Positions 17,877 through 26,244 of a stretch of DNA of 64,000 nucleotides are shown here, in pieces (position 1 is the first letter of the stretch; every line of letters begins with the position of its first letter). Under the pieces are notes generated by a model. The model was not told the DNA's origin. It saw nothing but the letters and a program-made list of their open reading frames with translations, and searched no databases. Origin of the DNA: Ancylobacter sp. TS-1 (GTDB lineage: Bacteria; Pseudomonadota; Alphaproteobacteria; Rhizobiales; Xanthobacteraceae); NCBI RefSeq assembly GCF_009223885.1, contig NZ_CP045144.1:1302001-1366000 (forward strand), read 5' to 3'. The position numbers and the translations under genes were made by a program.

Positions 17877-18722
17877 ATGACGCGCTTCGCGACCGCCTGC
17901 CTGCTCACCCTCGCCTCCCTGCTCGCCGGCGCGACGCTCGGTGCCACGCTTGGCGCGAGCCCCGCCGCCGCGCAGGCCGACCGCTGCCCGAAGCTGGTGG
18001 CGAAAATCCCCTTCATCGCCCCGCCCGGTCCGCGCGTTGTCCCGGCGGCCTTCGTGGCGGAACGGCAGGTCGGGCTCACCTATATCGGGCACTCGACCTT
18101 CCTGATCGAGACCGCCGGCGGCGTGAGCGTGGCGACCGACTACAACGACTATGTGCGCCCCGCCGTGGTGCCGCGCGTCGCCACCATGAACCGCGCGCAC
18201 TCGACGCATTACTCGCTCAACCCCGATCCGGGCATCGAGCACGTGCTCAAGGGCTGGCGCGAGGACCGCGACCCGGTGCGCTACGATCTCGACGTCGGCG
18301 ATCTCTGGATCGGCAACCTGCCGACCAACATCCGCGACTGGGAAGGCGGCACGATCCGCAACGGCAATTCGATCTTCATCTTCCGCGCCGCCGATATCTG
18401 CATCGCCCATCTCGGCCACCTGCACCACACGCTGACGCAGGAAGACCTCGGCGCGCTCGGGCGCATCGACGTCGTGCTGGCCCCGGTCGACGGCAGCTAC
18501 ACGCTGGATGTCGACGGCATGATCGAGGTGCTCAAGGCGCTGGAGGCGCCCCTCGTCATCCCGATGCACTATTTCAACGAGGGCACGCTCAACCAGTTCC
18601 TCGACCGCTTCGCCAGCAGCCAGTACCTCGTGGAGCGGCGCGAGAGTCCCGAACTGGTGATCTCGCGCGAAACGCTGCCATCGAAGCCGACCGTCATCGT
18701 GCTGCCGGGCCGGCTTTATTGA
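17877..18722 (+). CDS. Secreted MBL-fold (UlaG-like) metal-dependent hydrolase
   Basis: A 281-residue protein with a signal peptide (residues 1-30, LLTLASLLAGATLGATLG..AQA) and a beta-lactamase-superfamily fold of the UlaG/RomA group. The core begins LTYIGHSTFLIETAGGVSVATDYND, where His and Asp are the usual metal ligands; MNRAHSTHYS, HLGHLHH and PMHYF supply further His ligands. The canonical HxHxDH is replaced by HSTHYS, so metal geometry may differ from classical enzymes. Start choice: ATG at 17877 follows GGAG and directly opens the signal peptide; an ATG at 17844 is possible. The substrate is unknown; the protein should be periplasmic. Confidence 0.85.
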   Translation: MTRFATACLLTLASLLAGATLGATLGASPAAAQADRCPKLVAKIPFIAPPGPRVVPAAFVAERQVGLTYIGHSTFLIETAGGVSVATDYNDYVRPAVVPRVATMNRAHSTHYSLNPDPGIEHVLKGWREDRDPVRYDLDVGDLWIGNLPTNIRDWEGGTIRNGNSIFIFRAADICIAHLGHLHHTLTQEDLGALGRIDVVLAPVDGSYTLDVDGMIEVLKALEAPLVIPMHYFNEGTLNQFLDRFASSQYLVERRESPELVISRETLPSKPTVIVLPGRLY

Positions 18723-18730
18723 GTGGCAAA

Positions 18731-18831
18731 CGTCATCCCGGCCGGAGCGAAGCGCAGAGCCGGGATCGCGCGCAACACAAGATGCGGCGGGCGATCCCGG
18801 ATCGGCCGTTCCGGCCGTCCGGGATGACGAC
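18731..18831. repeat. Interspersed repeat, GTCATCCCGG family (B), copy 2
   Basis: The outer arms CGTCATCCCGG and CCGGGATGACG face each other about 80 bp apart, with internal CCGGGATCGC/GCGATCCCGG half-sites. The element lies in the gap between convergent genes, as do most copies. Confidence 0.8.
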
Positions 18832-18848
18832 GGGATCTTTGTTTTGTC

Positions 18849-18892
18849 GCGTTTTCTTCACGCGAACCGGTATCCACTTCGCTCGAAAACGC
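18849..18892. repeat. Hyphomicrobiales intergenic repeat (GCGTTTTC...GAAAACGC)
   Basis: Perfect 8-bp arms GCGTTTTC and GAAAACGC enclose CACGCGAACCGGTATCCACT and TCGCTC. I recognise this string from memory as one found in many intergenic regions of rhizobial and related genomes. It abuts the stop codon of the amidohydrolase gene and could act as its transcript 3' end. Single copy in this window. Confidence 0.6.
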
Positions 18893-18893
18893 T

Positions 18894-20189
18894 CTAGTTC
18901 CGGGTGCCCGGCGCGTAGGCGGCCGGGTCGACCAGCGCCGGGCGGCCCGGCAGGTCGAGCGCGGAGACGCGCGGCGCGCCCTCGGCGATCACCCGGCCCC
19001 GCCGCACCACGAAGAGCCGCGCGGCCTTGAGCCGGATCGCCTCGATCGGATCGGCGGCCTGCAACACCACCAGATCGGCGTTGCAACCCGGCTCCAGCCC
19101 GTAGCCGTCGAGATGCATCAGCCGGGCGGAGTTGGTCGTCACCGCCTCGAAGCACCAGGTCATCGCCTCGCGCGAGGTCATCTGGCCGACATGCAGCGCC
19201 ATGTGCGCCACTTCCAGCATGTCGCCCGAGCCGAGCGAGTACCAGGGGTCCATCACGCAGTCATGGCCGAAGGCGACGTTGACGCCCGCCGCCCGCAGCT
19301 CCGGCACGCGGGTCTGGCCGCGCCGCTTGGGGTAGGTGTCGTGCCGGCCTTGAAGGGTGATGTTGATCAGCGGATTGGCGATGGCGTGGACGCCGGCCTC
19401 GGCGATCAGCGGAATGAGCTTGGAGACGTAGTAATTGTCCATGGAATGCATGGAGGTCAGGTGCGAGCCCGTCACCCTCCCCTGCAATCCCAGACGCTGG
19501 GTCTCGTAGGCCAGCGCCTCGATATGGCGCGAGAGCGGGTCGTCGGTCTCGTCGCAATGGATGTCGACCAGCAGGCCGCGTTCGGCGGCGATCTCGCACA
19601 GGGCCTTGAGCGAGGCGGCGCCGTCCGCCATCGTGCGCTCGAAATGCGGGATGCCGCCCACCACGTCGACGCCCATGTCGAGCGCCCGCGCGAGGTTCGC
19701 CGCCGCCGTCGGCGAGCGGTAATAGCCGTCCTGCGGGAAGGCGACGAGCTGGAGGTCGATATAGTCCTTCACCTTCTCGCGCACATCCAGCAGCGCCTCG
19801 ACCGCCAGCAGCCGGTCGTCGCACACGTCGACATGGGAGCGGATGGCGAGCAGGCCCTGGCTCACCGCGAGGTCGCAATAGCGCAGCGCCCGCTCGATCA
19901 CCGCCTCATGGGTGAGGATGGGCTTCAGCTCGCCCCACAGCGCGATGCCCTCCAGCAGCGTGCCGGAGGTGTTCAGCCGCGGCAGGCCGAGCGACAGCGT
20001 CGCGTCCATGTGGAAATGCGGATCGACGAAGGGCGGGCAGACCAGCTTGCCGCCGGCCTCGATCACCTGGCCGGCCTCGGCCTCGATGGCGGGCTCCACC
20101 GCCACGATGCGCCCGTCGCGGCAGGCGATGTCGACGCCCGCCCGCCCGTCCGGCAGGCGGGCATTCTTCACCAGAAGGTCGAGGCTCAT
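18894..20189 (-). CDS. Cytosine deaminase-like amidohydrolase
   Basis: A 431-residue metal-dependent hydrolase of the CodA branch. PPFVDPHFHMDATL supplies the first metal ligands (HFH), IHCDETDDPLSRHIEALA and GSHLTSMHSMDNYY are the characteristic CodA-type blocks, and AFGHDCVMDPWYSLGSGDML carries the final catalytic Asp. Family members deaminate cytosine, isocytosine or creatinine-like heterocycles. It is the last gene of a BMP-type nucleoside/nucleobase ABC operon (10 bp after the second permease), so the imported base is probably its substrate. Ending cytosine to uracil is the simplest reading, though oxidised or plant-derived pyrimidines are alternatives. Confidence 0.88.
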   Translation of the reverse strand: MSLDLLVKNARLPDGRAGVDIACRDGRIVAVEPAIEAEAGQVIEAGGKLVCPPFVDPHFHMDATLSLGLPRLNTSGTLLEGIALWGELKPILTHEAVIERALRYCDLAVSQGLLAIRSHVDVCDDRLLAVEALLDVREKVKDYIDLQLVAFPQDGYYRSPTAAANLARALDMGVDVVGGIPHFERTMADGAASLKALCEIAAERGLLVDIHCDETDDPLSRHIEALAYETQRLGLQGRVTGSHLTSMHSMDNYYVSKLIPLIAEAGVHAIANPLINITLQGRHDTYPKRRGQTRVPELRAAGVNVAFGHDCVMDPWYSLGSGDMLEVAHMALHVGQMTSREAMTWCFEAVTTNSARLMHLDGYGLEPGCNADLVVLQAADPIEAIRLKAARLFVVRRGRVIAEGAPRVSALDLPGRPALVDPAAYAPGTRN

Positions 20190-20199
20190 GCGTCCAGAC

Positions 20200-21147
20200 T
20201 CACCTTTGGCCCTTGAAATAGGGCTTCATCAGCGCCCGCGGATAGTCCGCGCGGCGCGCCACCAGCACTAGAGCGGCAATGGAGAAAATATAGGGCAGCA
20301 TCAGGAAGATCTGGCTCGGCACCACGCCGCCGGCAATCGTCTGGATGCGCAGCTGGTAGGCGTCGAGCGCGCCGAACAGCAGCGCCCCCAGCAGCGCCTT
20401 GCCCGGCCGCCAGGAGGCGAAGACCGTGAGCGCGATGCACACCCAGCCGCGCCCGTTGATCATGCCGAAATAGAAGGCGTTGAATGCCGAGAGCGTCAGG
20501 AACGCCCCGCCCAGCGCCATCAGCGCCGAGCCCGCCATGACCGCGCCGATGCGCAGCGCGACGACCGACAGCCCCTGCGCCTCCACCGCCTCCGGGTTGT
20601 CGCCCACCGCCCTGAGCGCGAGGCCGAGCGGCGTACGCGCCAGCACCAGCGCGAGGATGCCGACGCAGGCGAAGGCGAAGACGGTCAGCGCCGTCTGCTG
20701 GGCAAGGATCGGCCCGATGAAGGGCAGATCGCCCAGCACCGGCACGTCGAGCGGCGGGAACGGCTCGATACGCGGCGGCGTCGACACGTTGGGAAAGGCG
20801 ACGCGGTAGCCGAAATAGGCGGCTGAGGTGGCCAGCAGCGTCACCCCGATGCCGGTCACATGCTGCGACAGGCCGAGCGGCACGGTGAGCACGCCGTGGA
20901 TCAGCCCGAAGCCCGCCCCGGTGAGCGCCGCCACCATCACCCCGCCCCAGAGCGGGGCGCCCAGATACACCGCCAGCCAGCCGGACATGGCGCCGGCGAC
21001 GAAGATGCCCTCGATGCCGAGATTGAGCACGCCCGCCCGCTCGCACAGCAGCGCGCCGAGCACGCCGAATATCAGCGGCGTGGCGATGCGGATCGTCGCG
21101 GCCCAGAAATTGGCCTGGGTCAGGATTTCCAGCGCGGACCACAGCAT
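20200..21147 (-). CDS. Nucleoside/BMP-type ABC transporter permease 2
   Basis: A 315-residue inner-membrane permease of the BPD_transp_2 family (compare NupQ/YufQ). The first helices include ATPLIFGVLGALLCERAGVLNLGIEGIF, the family signature, and the EAA-like loop GLALRAVGDNPEAVEAQGLSV couples to the ATPase. About nine helices are readable. The start ATG at 21147 overlaps the stop of the upstream permease gene as TGATG, indicating translational coupling. The longer open frame to 22221 is out of frame with the upstream permease and is not used. Confidence 0.93.
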   Translation of the reverse strand: MLWSALEILTQANFWAATIRIATPLIFGVLGALLCERAGVLNLGIEGIFVAGAMSGWLAVYLGAPLWGGVMVAALTGAGFGLIHGVLTVPLGLSQHVTGIGVTLLATSAAYFGYRVAFPNVSTPPRIEPFPPLDVPVLGDLPFIGPILAQQTALTVFAFACVGILALVLARTPLGLALRAVGDNPEAVEAQGLSVVALRIGAVMAGSALMALGGAFLTLSAFNAFYFGMINGRGWVCIALTVFASWRPGKALLGALLFGALDAYQLRIQTIAGGVVPSQIFLMLPYIFSIAALVLVARRADYPRALMKPYFKGQR

Positions 21148-22214
21148 CACGCGGTCTCCCGGCGTATGAGGACGATGCGGAAGCGGGTCAGCAGCCCGCC
21201 GACCAGCACGCTGAGCAGGGCGAAGGCGACCACGAGGTCGGCGAGGTAGTTGGAGACGCCGATGGCCCGGCTCATCGAATCCGCGCCGACGAACACGCCG
21301 GCGACGAAGATCGCGGCCGGCACCACGCCGAGCGGCGAGAGGTTGGCGAGCGTCGCCACCACGATGCCGGCATAGCCGAAGCCGGGAGAGAGGTCGGAGG
21401 TCAGGTAGCCCTTCAGCCCCGCGACCTCGCTGGCGCCGGCCAGGCCGGCGAGGCCGCCCGAGAGGATGCCGACCAGCGCCATCGCCTTGCCGACCGGCAG
21501 GCCGGCATAGCGCGCCGCGCGGGCGCTCTCGCCCACCGCGCGGATGCGGAAGCCCCACACCGTGCGGCTGATGAAGACATGCAGCAGCACCGCCGCCACC
21601 ACGGCGAGGACGAGCCCCCAGTGCAGGCGCCAGCCGGCCACCAGCTTCGGCAGCGTCGCCTCGTCGAGCACCGGCGCCGACTGCGGCCAGCCGAGCGCCA
21701 TCTCGTCCTTCATCGGCCCTTCCAGCATCATCTGCACGAAGAGCAGCACGATGAAGTTCATCAGCAGCGTCACCACCACCTCGTCGGCGCCGAAGCGGGT
21801 CTTGAACAGCACCGGCACCAGCAGCAGCAGTGCCCCCGCCGTCGCGGCACCGACCAGCACCAGCGGCACCAGCACATAGGACGGCGCCTCGATCAGCCCG
21901 GCGCCGAGCGCCACGGTGGCCAGCGCGCCGGCATAGAGCTGGCCCTCGGCGCCGATGTTCCACAGCTTCGCCCGGAAGGCGACGGCGGCGGCGAGGCCGG
22001 TGAAGATCAGCGGCGTGGCGCGGGTCAGCGTCTCGGCCAGCGCGAAGCCGTTGCCGGCGGCGCCGTCGAACATCAGCGCGAAGGCGGCGAAGACCGGCGC
22101 CCCGGACAGGGCGAGCGGAATGGCGGTAAGCAGCAGCGCCGCCAGCCCCGAGCCGATGGAGACGGCGACGGTGAGCCAGACCGGCGTGCGCTCGCGCGGG
22201 ACGAAGCGGATCAT
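21147..22214 (-). CDS. Nucleoside/BMP-type ABC transporter permease 1
   Basis: A 355-residue permease of the same family (NupP/YufP-like). ATPLIFTGLAAAVAFRAKLWNIGAEGQLYAGAL is the hallmark segment, and RAVGESARAARYAGLPVGKAM is the ATPase-contacting loop. The ATG at 22214 gives MIRFVPRERTPVW before helix 1; the frame continues upstream through repeat DNA, which I do not regard as coding. It overlaps permease 2 by one base. The gap to the upstream ATPase gene is 388 bp and contains only repeat elements, unusual inside an ABC operon. Confidence 0.93.
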   Translation of the reverse strand: MIRFVPRERTPVWLTVAVSIGSGLAALLLTAIPLALSGAPVFAAFALMFDGAAGNGFALAETLTRATPLIFTGLAAAVAFRAKLWNIGAEGQLYAGALATVALGAGLIEAPSYVLVPLVLVGAATAGALLLLVPVLFKTRFGADEVVVTLLMNFIVLLFVQMMLEGPMKDEMALGWPQSAPVLDEATLPKLVAGWRLHWGLVLAVVAAVLLHVFISRTVWGFRIRAVGESARAARYAGLPVGKAMALVGILSGGLAGLAGASEVAGLKGYLTSDLSPGFGYAGIVVATLANLSPLGVVPAAIFVAGVFVGADSMSRAIGVSNYLADLVVAFALLSVLVGGLLTRFRIVLIRRETA

Positions 22215-22255
22215 GGCGCACTCGCTCTGGGGAAAGACGTTTGCCGCTTTTTCCA

Positions 22256-22335
22256 CGTCATCCCCGGGCGTGGCCCGGGGATCCACGCCTGTTGGCGAGG
22301 GGACGTGGATGGCCGGGCCGAGCCCGGCCATGACG
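22256..22335. repeat. Interspersed repeat, family D (CGTCATCCCCGGGC...GGCCATGACG)
   Basis: CGTCATCCCCGGGCG-TGGCCCGGGGA is followed by ACGTGGATGGCCGGGCCGAGCCCGGCCATGACG. Outer arms CGTCAT and ATGACG pair over 80 bp with two inner GC-rich hairpins. With the adjacent family A cluster it fills the gap without a gene at 22215-22602; I see no ORF with coding character there. Confidence 0.75.
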
Positions 22336-22372
22336 AGAGACGCGCGGTTGGCGCATTGATGGCACGGTTCGC

Positions 22373-22566
22373 CCCCTCACCCGGCCCTACGGGCCGACCT
22401 CTCCCCGACGGGGAGAGGTGAAGCGGGATGCGCTCCGCCGACGCTGCGTCTTCTCCCTCTCCCCGACGGGGAGAGGTGGCCCGCGAAGCGGGTCGGTGAG
22501 GGGCGGCACGGTGTCGGGGCTGCAAGCCCCCCTCACCCCGGCCCTCTCCCCCTCGGGGAGAGGGAG
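22373..22566. repeat. Palindromic repeat cluster, family A, copy 2 (three palindromes)
   Basis: Three copies of the CCTCTCCCC-N3-GGGGAGAGG palindrome occur at about 22398, 22456 and 22543, joined by GTGGCCCGCGAAGCGGGTCG and CCCCTCACC arms. This is the longest of the three family A clusters and lies between the ATPase and permease 1 genes. It may form a strong RNA structure that lowers permease expression relative to the upstream genes. Confidence 0.85.
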
Positions 22567-22602
22567 CACTCGGCCACCGGCCGCACTCTGCGCGCCCATC
22601 CA

Positions 22603-24150
22603 TCACGCCGCCTCCCCCGCCGAATGGCCGGCCATCATCAGGCCGACGGTGCGCACGTCGAGGCCGGCGGCGTCCATTGCCGGCGACAGGTGCCCGGCAT
22701 GCACGACGGCGATACGGTCGGACAGCGCGAACAGTTCGTCGAGGTCTTCCGAGATCAGCAGCACCGCCGCCCCGCGTCCGCGCGCGGCGATCAGCCGGCG
22801 GTGCACGTCCGTGGTGGCGCCGATGTCGAGGCCGCGCGTGGGCTGATGCGCCAGCACCAGCTTGGGCTCGCGCTCCAGCACGCGGGCCAGCACCACCTTC
22901 TGCATGTTGCCGCCGGAGAGCGCGCGGATCGCCGCGTCCGGGCCGGGGCAGCGCACATCATAGGCGCGGATGGCCGCCGCCGCCCGGGTGCGGATGTCGG
23001 TGCGCCGCATCACCCCGCCGCGCTGGTTCTCCGGCGCGGAAATCGTCTCCAGCACGTAATTCTCGGCCACCGACAGCGCCCCGATGGTGCCGTCGCGGTG
23101 GCGGTCCTCCGGGATGCGGCCGACCTGCGCGGCCACGCGCCCGGCCGGGTCGGCCCCGGCCAGCGCCACGCCGGAAAGCTGCGCCTCGCCGGTACGCGCG
23201 GCGGCAAGGCCGGCCACCAGCGCGGCGAGCGCCCCCTGCCCGTTGCCGGAGACGCCGGCGATGCCGACGATCTCGCCGGCGCGCACCTCGAGGCTCGCCC
23301 CTTCCAGCCGGTCGCGCTGACCGGGGGCACCCACGCTCACGCCGCGCAGGCTGAGCACCGGCGCGCCGGGCGTCGAGGGCGGACGCTCGCGCGCCGGGAT
23401 GGGCCGTCCGACCATGAGTTCGGCCAGCGTCGCCCGGTCGGCACCGGCGCTCGGACGGTCGGCGACCTTGGCGCCGCCGCGCAGCACCACCACGCGCTCG
23501 CACAGCGCCAGCACCTCGTGCAGCTTGTGGCTGATGAAGATGACGGCGAGCCCCTTGGCCGCGAGCTTGCGCACGGTGGCGGCGAGGCCGTCCGCCTCCT
23601 GCGGCGTCAGCACGGCGGTCGGCTCGTCGAGGATCAGCACCCGCACGTCGCGGTACAGAGCCTTGAGGATCTCGATGCGCTGCTGCTCGCCGACCGAGAG
23701 ACGGGCGACCGGCACGTCGAGATCGACCGCGAGGCCGCTGTCGGCGATCAGCCGCTCGATCTTGGCGCGCGCCTCGCCGCGCCGCAGCCGGAAGCTCCAC
23801 AGCGACTGCGTGCCGAGCACGATGTTCTCGAATCCGGTCAGGTTCTCGGCCAGCGCGAAGTGCTGGTGCACCATGCCGATGCCGGCCCGGAGCGCCGCCT
23901 CGGCCGAGCCACCGGGGAGCGGGACGAGCTGGCCGTCGTCGCCGGCGATGTGGACGCTGCCCTCATCGGCCACGTAATGGCCGAACAGGATGCTCATCAG
24001 CGTGGTCTTGCCGGCGCCGTTCTCGCCCAGCAGCGCCACGATCTCCCCGGCCCGCACGTCGAGGTCGATGGCGTCGTTCGCCGTCAGCGGTCCGAACCGC
24101 TTGGTGATGCCGGTCAGCGAGAGGACGAGCGGGCGTGGGTCGGGGTGCAT
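22603..24150 (-). CDS. Nucleoside/BMP-type ABC transporter ATP-binding protein (two NBDs)
   Basis: A 515-residue double ATPase. NBD1 (residues about 10-250) has Walker A GENGAGKTT, the family signature GIGMVHQHFALAENLT, ABC signature LSVGEQQRIEILKAL and Walker B LILDEPTAVLTPQE, so it is catalytically competent. NBD2 (about 265-510) has degenerate elements, GVSGNGQGALAAL in place of Walker A and LVLAHQPTRGLD in place of Walker B, as is normal in this subfamily. It energises import with the two permeases downstream. Repeat clusters flank the gene on both sides. Confidence 0.94.
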   Translation of the reverse strand: MHPDPRPLVLSLTGITKRFGPLTANDAIDLDVRAGEIVALLGENGAGKTTLMSILFGHYVADEGSVHIAGDDGQLVPLPGGSAEAALRAGIGMVHQHFALAENLTGFENIVLGTQSLWSFRLRRGEARAKIERLIADSGLAVDLDVPVARLSVGEQQRIEILKALYRDVRVLILDEPTAVLTPQEADGLAATVRKLAAKGLAVIFISHKLHEVLALCERVVVLRGGAKVADRPSAGADRATLAELMVGRPIPARERPPSTPGAPVLSLRGVSVGAPGQRDRLEGASLEVRAGEIVGIAGVSGNGQGALAALVAGLAAARTGEAQLSGVALAGADPAGRVAAQVGRIPEDRHRDGTIGALSVAENYVLETISAPENQRGGVMRRTDIRTRAAAAIRAYDVRCPGPDAAIRALSGGNMQKVVLARVLEREPKLVLAHQPTRGLDIGATTDVHRRLIAARGRGAAVLLISEDLDELFALSDRIAVVHAGHLSPAMDAAGLDVRTVGLMMAGHSAGEAA

Positions 24151-24180
24151 GGAACGGGCGCCGAGCCGGCCTCATTGCGA

Positions 24181-24281
24181 ACCTCTCCCCGCCGGGGAGA
24201 GGTCGGCCGCGAAGCGGCCGGGTGAGGGGCGAGCACCGGAAACTCCCCTCACCCTGACCCTCTCCCCGACGGGGAGAGGGA
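24181..24281. repeat. Palindromic repeat element, family A, copy 3
   Basis: Two palindromes (24182-24202 with central C; 24259-24279 with central A) lie head to head with GGTGAGGGG and CCCCTCACC arms and an inner hairpin CGGCCGC-GAA-GCGGCCG. It has the same architecture as the element at 12002, with a compensatory change in the inner hairpin. It lies between the BMP and ATPase genes. Confidence 0.85.
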
Positions 24282-24339
24282 ATTACGGACCGCCGGCCTC
24301 GCAGGCCGGCGTCACGGCGGCGCCGTCACAGCGTCGACG

Positions 24340-25377
24340 TCACAGCGTCGATTTCGGCTCGGCGTCGTTGACGTTGACGCGGAAAAGGCCGTCCTTGATC
24401 TCCTTTTCCTTCACCAGCACCATCTCGATCACCTCCGGCGACACCACCTTCGGGTCGAGCGGGGCAAGGCTGGCGCCGCCTTCCGCCATGTAGCTGTAGG
24501 GGCCGTAATCGGCGGCCACGAAGGTGCCGTCCATCACTTCCTTGATCGCCTTGTCGATGGTCGGCTCCATCTGCCACAGCGCCGAGGCGATGATCGTGCC
24601 GGGATACTGGCTCGACGTGTCGATGACGTTGCCGATGGCCTTGATGCCGCGCTCCTTGGCGGCGTCGGAGACGCCGAAGCGCTCGGCGTAGAGAACGTCC
24701 GCGCCCTTGTCGATCTGGGCGAAGGCGGCTTCCTTGGCCTTGGGCGGGTCGTACCAGGAGTTGATGAAGGTGACGATGAACTTGACGTTCGGGTTCACCG
24801 ACTTGGCGCCTTCCATGAAGGCCTGCATCAGCCGGTTCACCTCGGGGATGGCGTAGCCGCCGACGAGGCCGATGATGTTCGACTTGGTGGTCTTGCCGGC
24901 CACCATGCCGGTCAGGAAGGACGGCTCGTGGATGAAGTTGTCGAACACCGAGAAGTTCGGCTTGGTCGGCCCGAAGGACGAGCCCATCAGATAGGCCGTC
25001 TTGGGGTAGTCGGCGGCGACCTTGCGGGCCGGGCGCTCGACGGCGAACACCTCGCCCACCACGAGGTCGGCGCCCTCTTCCGAGTACTGGCGCATAACGC
25101 GCTCATAGTCGGTGTTGGCGACGTTCTCGGAGAATTTGTAGGTGATGTCGCCGCGCGCCTCAGCGGCCTTGAGCGCCTTGTGGATGCGCGAGACCCACTG
25201 CTGCTCGACCGGCACGGTATAGATCGCTGCGACCTTGATCGGCTTGGCCTTGGCGGCCAGCGCCTCGCCACCGAAGGCGGTCAGCGCGGCGGCGCTGGCG
25301 CCCAGAACCAGCATCTGCCGCCGATCGAGCAGGGATGACGAAAAAAGCGGCAGGGAACCAGACGACTTAACCGGCAT
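24340..25377 (-). CDS. BMP-family (basic membrane protein) ABC substrate-binding protein
   Basis: A 345-residue periplasmic binding protein. A Tat-like signal LDRRQMLVLGASAAALTAFGG (residues 17-37) precedes the Bmp/PnrA fold: AAIYTVPVEQQWVSRIHKAL, then DLVVGEVFAVERPARKVA and GLVGGYAIPEVNRLMQAFMEG, a family landmark. Members bind purine or pyrimidine nucleosides and bases. The ATG at 25377 follows GGGGAGGTC. It is the first gene of the importer operon and is set apart from the ATPase gene by a repeat element. A 24-bp imperfect palindrome lies 83 bp upstream and may be its operator. Confidence 0.93.
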   Translation of the reverse strand: MPVKSSGSLPLFSSSLLDRRQMLVLGASAAALTAFGGEALAAKAKPIKVAAIYTVPVEQQWVSRIHKALKAAEARGDITYKFSENVANTDYERVMRQYSEEGADLVVGEVFAVERPARKVAADYPKTAYLMGSSFGPTKPNFSVFDNFIHEPSFLTGMVAGKTTKSNIIGLVGGYAIPEVNRLMQAFMEGAKSVNPNVKFIVTFINSWYDPPKAKEAAFAQIDKGADVLYAERFGVSDAAKERGIKAIGNVIDTSSQYPGTIIASALWQMEPTIDKAIKEVMDGTFVAADYGPYSYMAEGGASLAPLDPKVVSPEVIEMVLVKEKEIKDGLFRVNVNDAEPKSTL

Positions 25378-25460
25378 GTGAATGACCTCCCCGATCAAAG
25401 GACGGCGGTCCGCCCCAACGCGGCCCCCGTGATGCGCCCGCTCATGCGAGCCCCGTGCCA

Positions 25461-25484
25461 TTTTCGAACTGTTCAGTCCGAAAA
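25461..25484. promoter_or_regulatory. Imperfect 24-bp palindrome upstream of the BMP gene
   Basis: Arms TTTTCG...CGAAAA and inner ACTG-TT-CAGT are symmetric about the same centre, with two non-pairing positions on each side counted from the centre. It starts two bases after the Nudix gene stop (both genes on the minus strand) and 83 bp before the BMP start. It could be an operator for the importer or a weak terminator for the Nudix gene. Confidence 0.45.
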
Positions 25485-25485
25485 G

Positions 25486-26211
25486 TCACGGCTCCATTCT
25501 ATCGCGTCCCCAGACGGCTGCGAGATAGGCACGCATAAAAGGTGGCGCGCCGTCGGGAACCTCCTGCGGGCCGCGCACGACGATCACCTCGTCGATCTCC
25601 GGCCGCGCGTCGCGGGCGGCGAAGGCGCGGATGCGCGCGGCGAGCGTCGGCGAGTCGTCACGGGCCACGATCTCGCGCAACAGCGAGACGCGGCGCGCAT
25701 CGATCAGCGCGGTCCAGCCCGGCGCCAGCGTCACCTCGCCGGCGGCGATGCCGGTCTCCTCCCGCAATTCGCGCAGCAGGCTGCCCTCCATGTCGACGCG
25801 CCCCTCGGGCGTCACGTCGGCGAGGTCCGGCGTGCCGGCGGCGAAGTAGACGCGTCCGGCATTCGCGGTCCACGGCGCCATGCGCGCCATCACGAAGCCG
25901 CCGTCGCTCCCGCGCAGCGCGCCCATGGCGAAGCAGTTGCGCAGATGGCCATGCGGGTCGCGGTGGCCGAGCAGCCAGAGCAGCGCGGCATAGTCGGCCG
26001 GCGTGTAGCGCCCGGTCAGCACCCGCCCCTCGACGCGAAATGACTCGAGGACCAGCACCCGCCCGTTCCACAGCGCCGGATTGGCGCGCTGCCGCTCGGC
26101 GAAATAGGCGTCGATGGCGGCGCGCTCGGCGGGAGGAAAGACGTGCGGCTCCGGCGCGAGGCTCATCTCCACCCGGTCGAGGGCGACGACAGCCGGCGCC
26201 TCGGCACTCAC
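25486..26211 (-). CDS. Nudix-domain hydrolase
   Basis: A 241-residue protein. The C-terminal half contains the Nudix helix RELREETGI (in GSLLRELREETGIAAGEVTL), the catalytic and metal-binding segment for hydrolysis of nucleoside diphosphates linked to another group. The Glu normally seven residues before REL is not in place, so the full Gx5Ex7REUxEExGU consensus is not met. The N-terminal 90 residues are a family-specific extension. The frame begins with GTG at 26211; an ATG at 26166 (MSLAPEPHVF) is a real alternative. Neighbouring PhzF and pyridoxal kinase genes on the same strand suggest co-transcription. Substrate unknown. Confidence 0.8.
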   Translation of the reverse strand: MSAEAPAVVALDRVEMSLAPEPHVFPPAERAAIDAYFAERQRANPALWNGRVLVLESFRVEGRVLTGRYTPADYAALLWLLGHRDPHGHLRNCFAMGALRGSDGGFVMARMAPWTANAGRVYFAAGTPDLADVTPEGRVDMEGSLLRELREETGIAAGEVTLAPGWTALIDARRVSLLREIVARDDSPTLAARIRAFAARDARPEIDEVIVVRGPQEVPDGAPPFMRAYLAAVWGRDRMEP

Positions 26212-26244
26212 GCCCGCACCGCCGCACGGGCGGCAGCGGCGCCA

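Noticed and set aside
22603-24150. Degenerate second nucleotide-binding domain in the ABC ATPase as sign of decay
   Set aside because: Loss of canonical Walker motifs in NBD2 is normal for this nucleoside/sugar ABC subfamily, so it is not a pseudogene feature.
18894-25377. Palindrome clusters as a CRISPR array
   Set aside because: Units are few, irregularly spaced, internally palindromic, dispersed at other loci and without unique spacers or cas genes.
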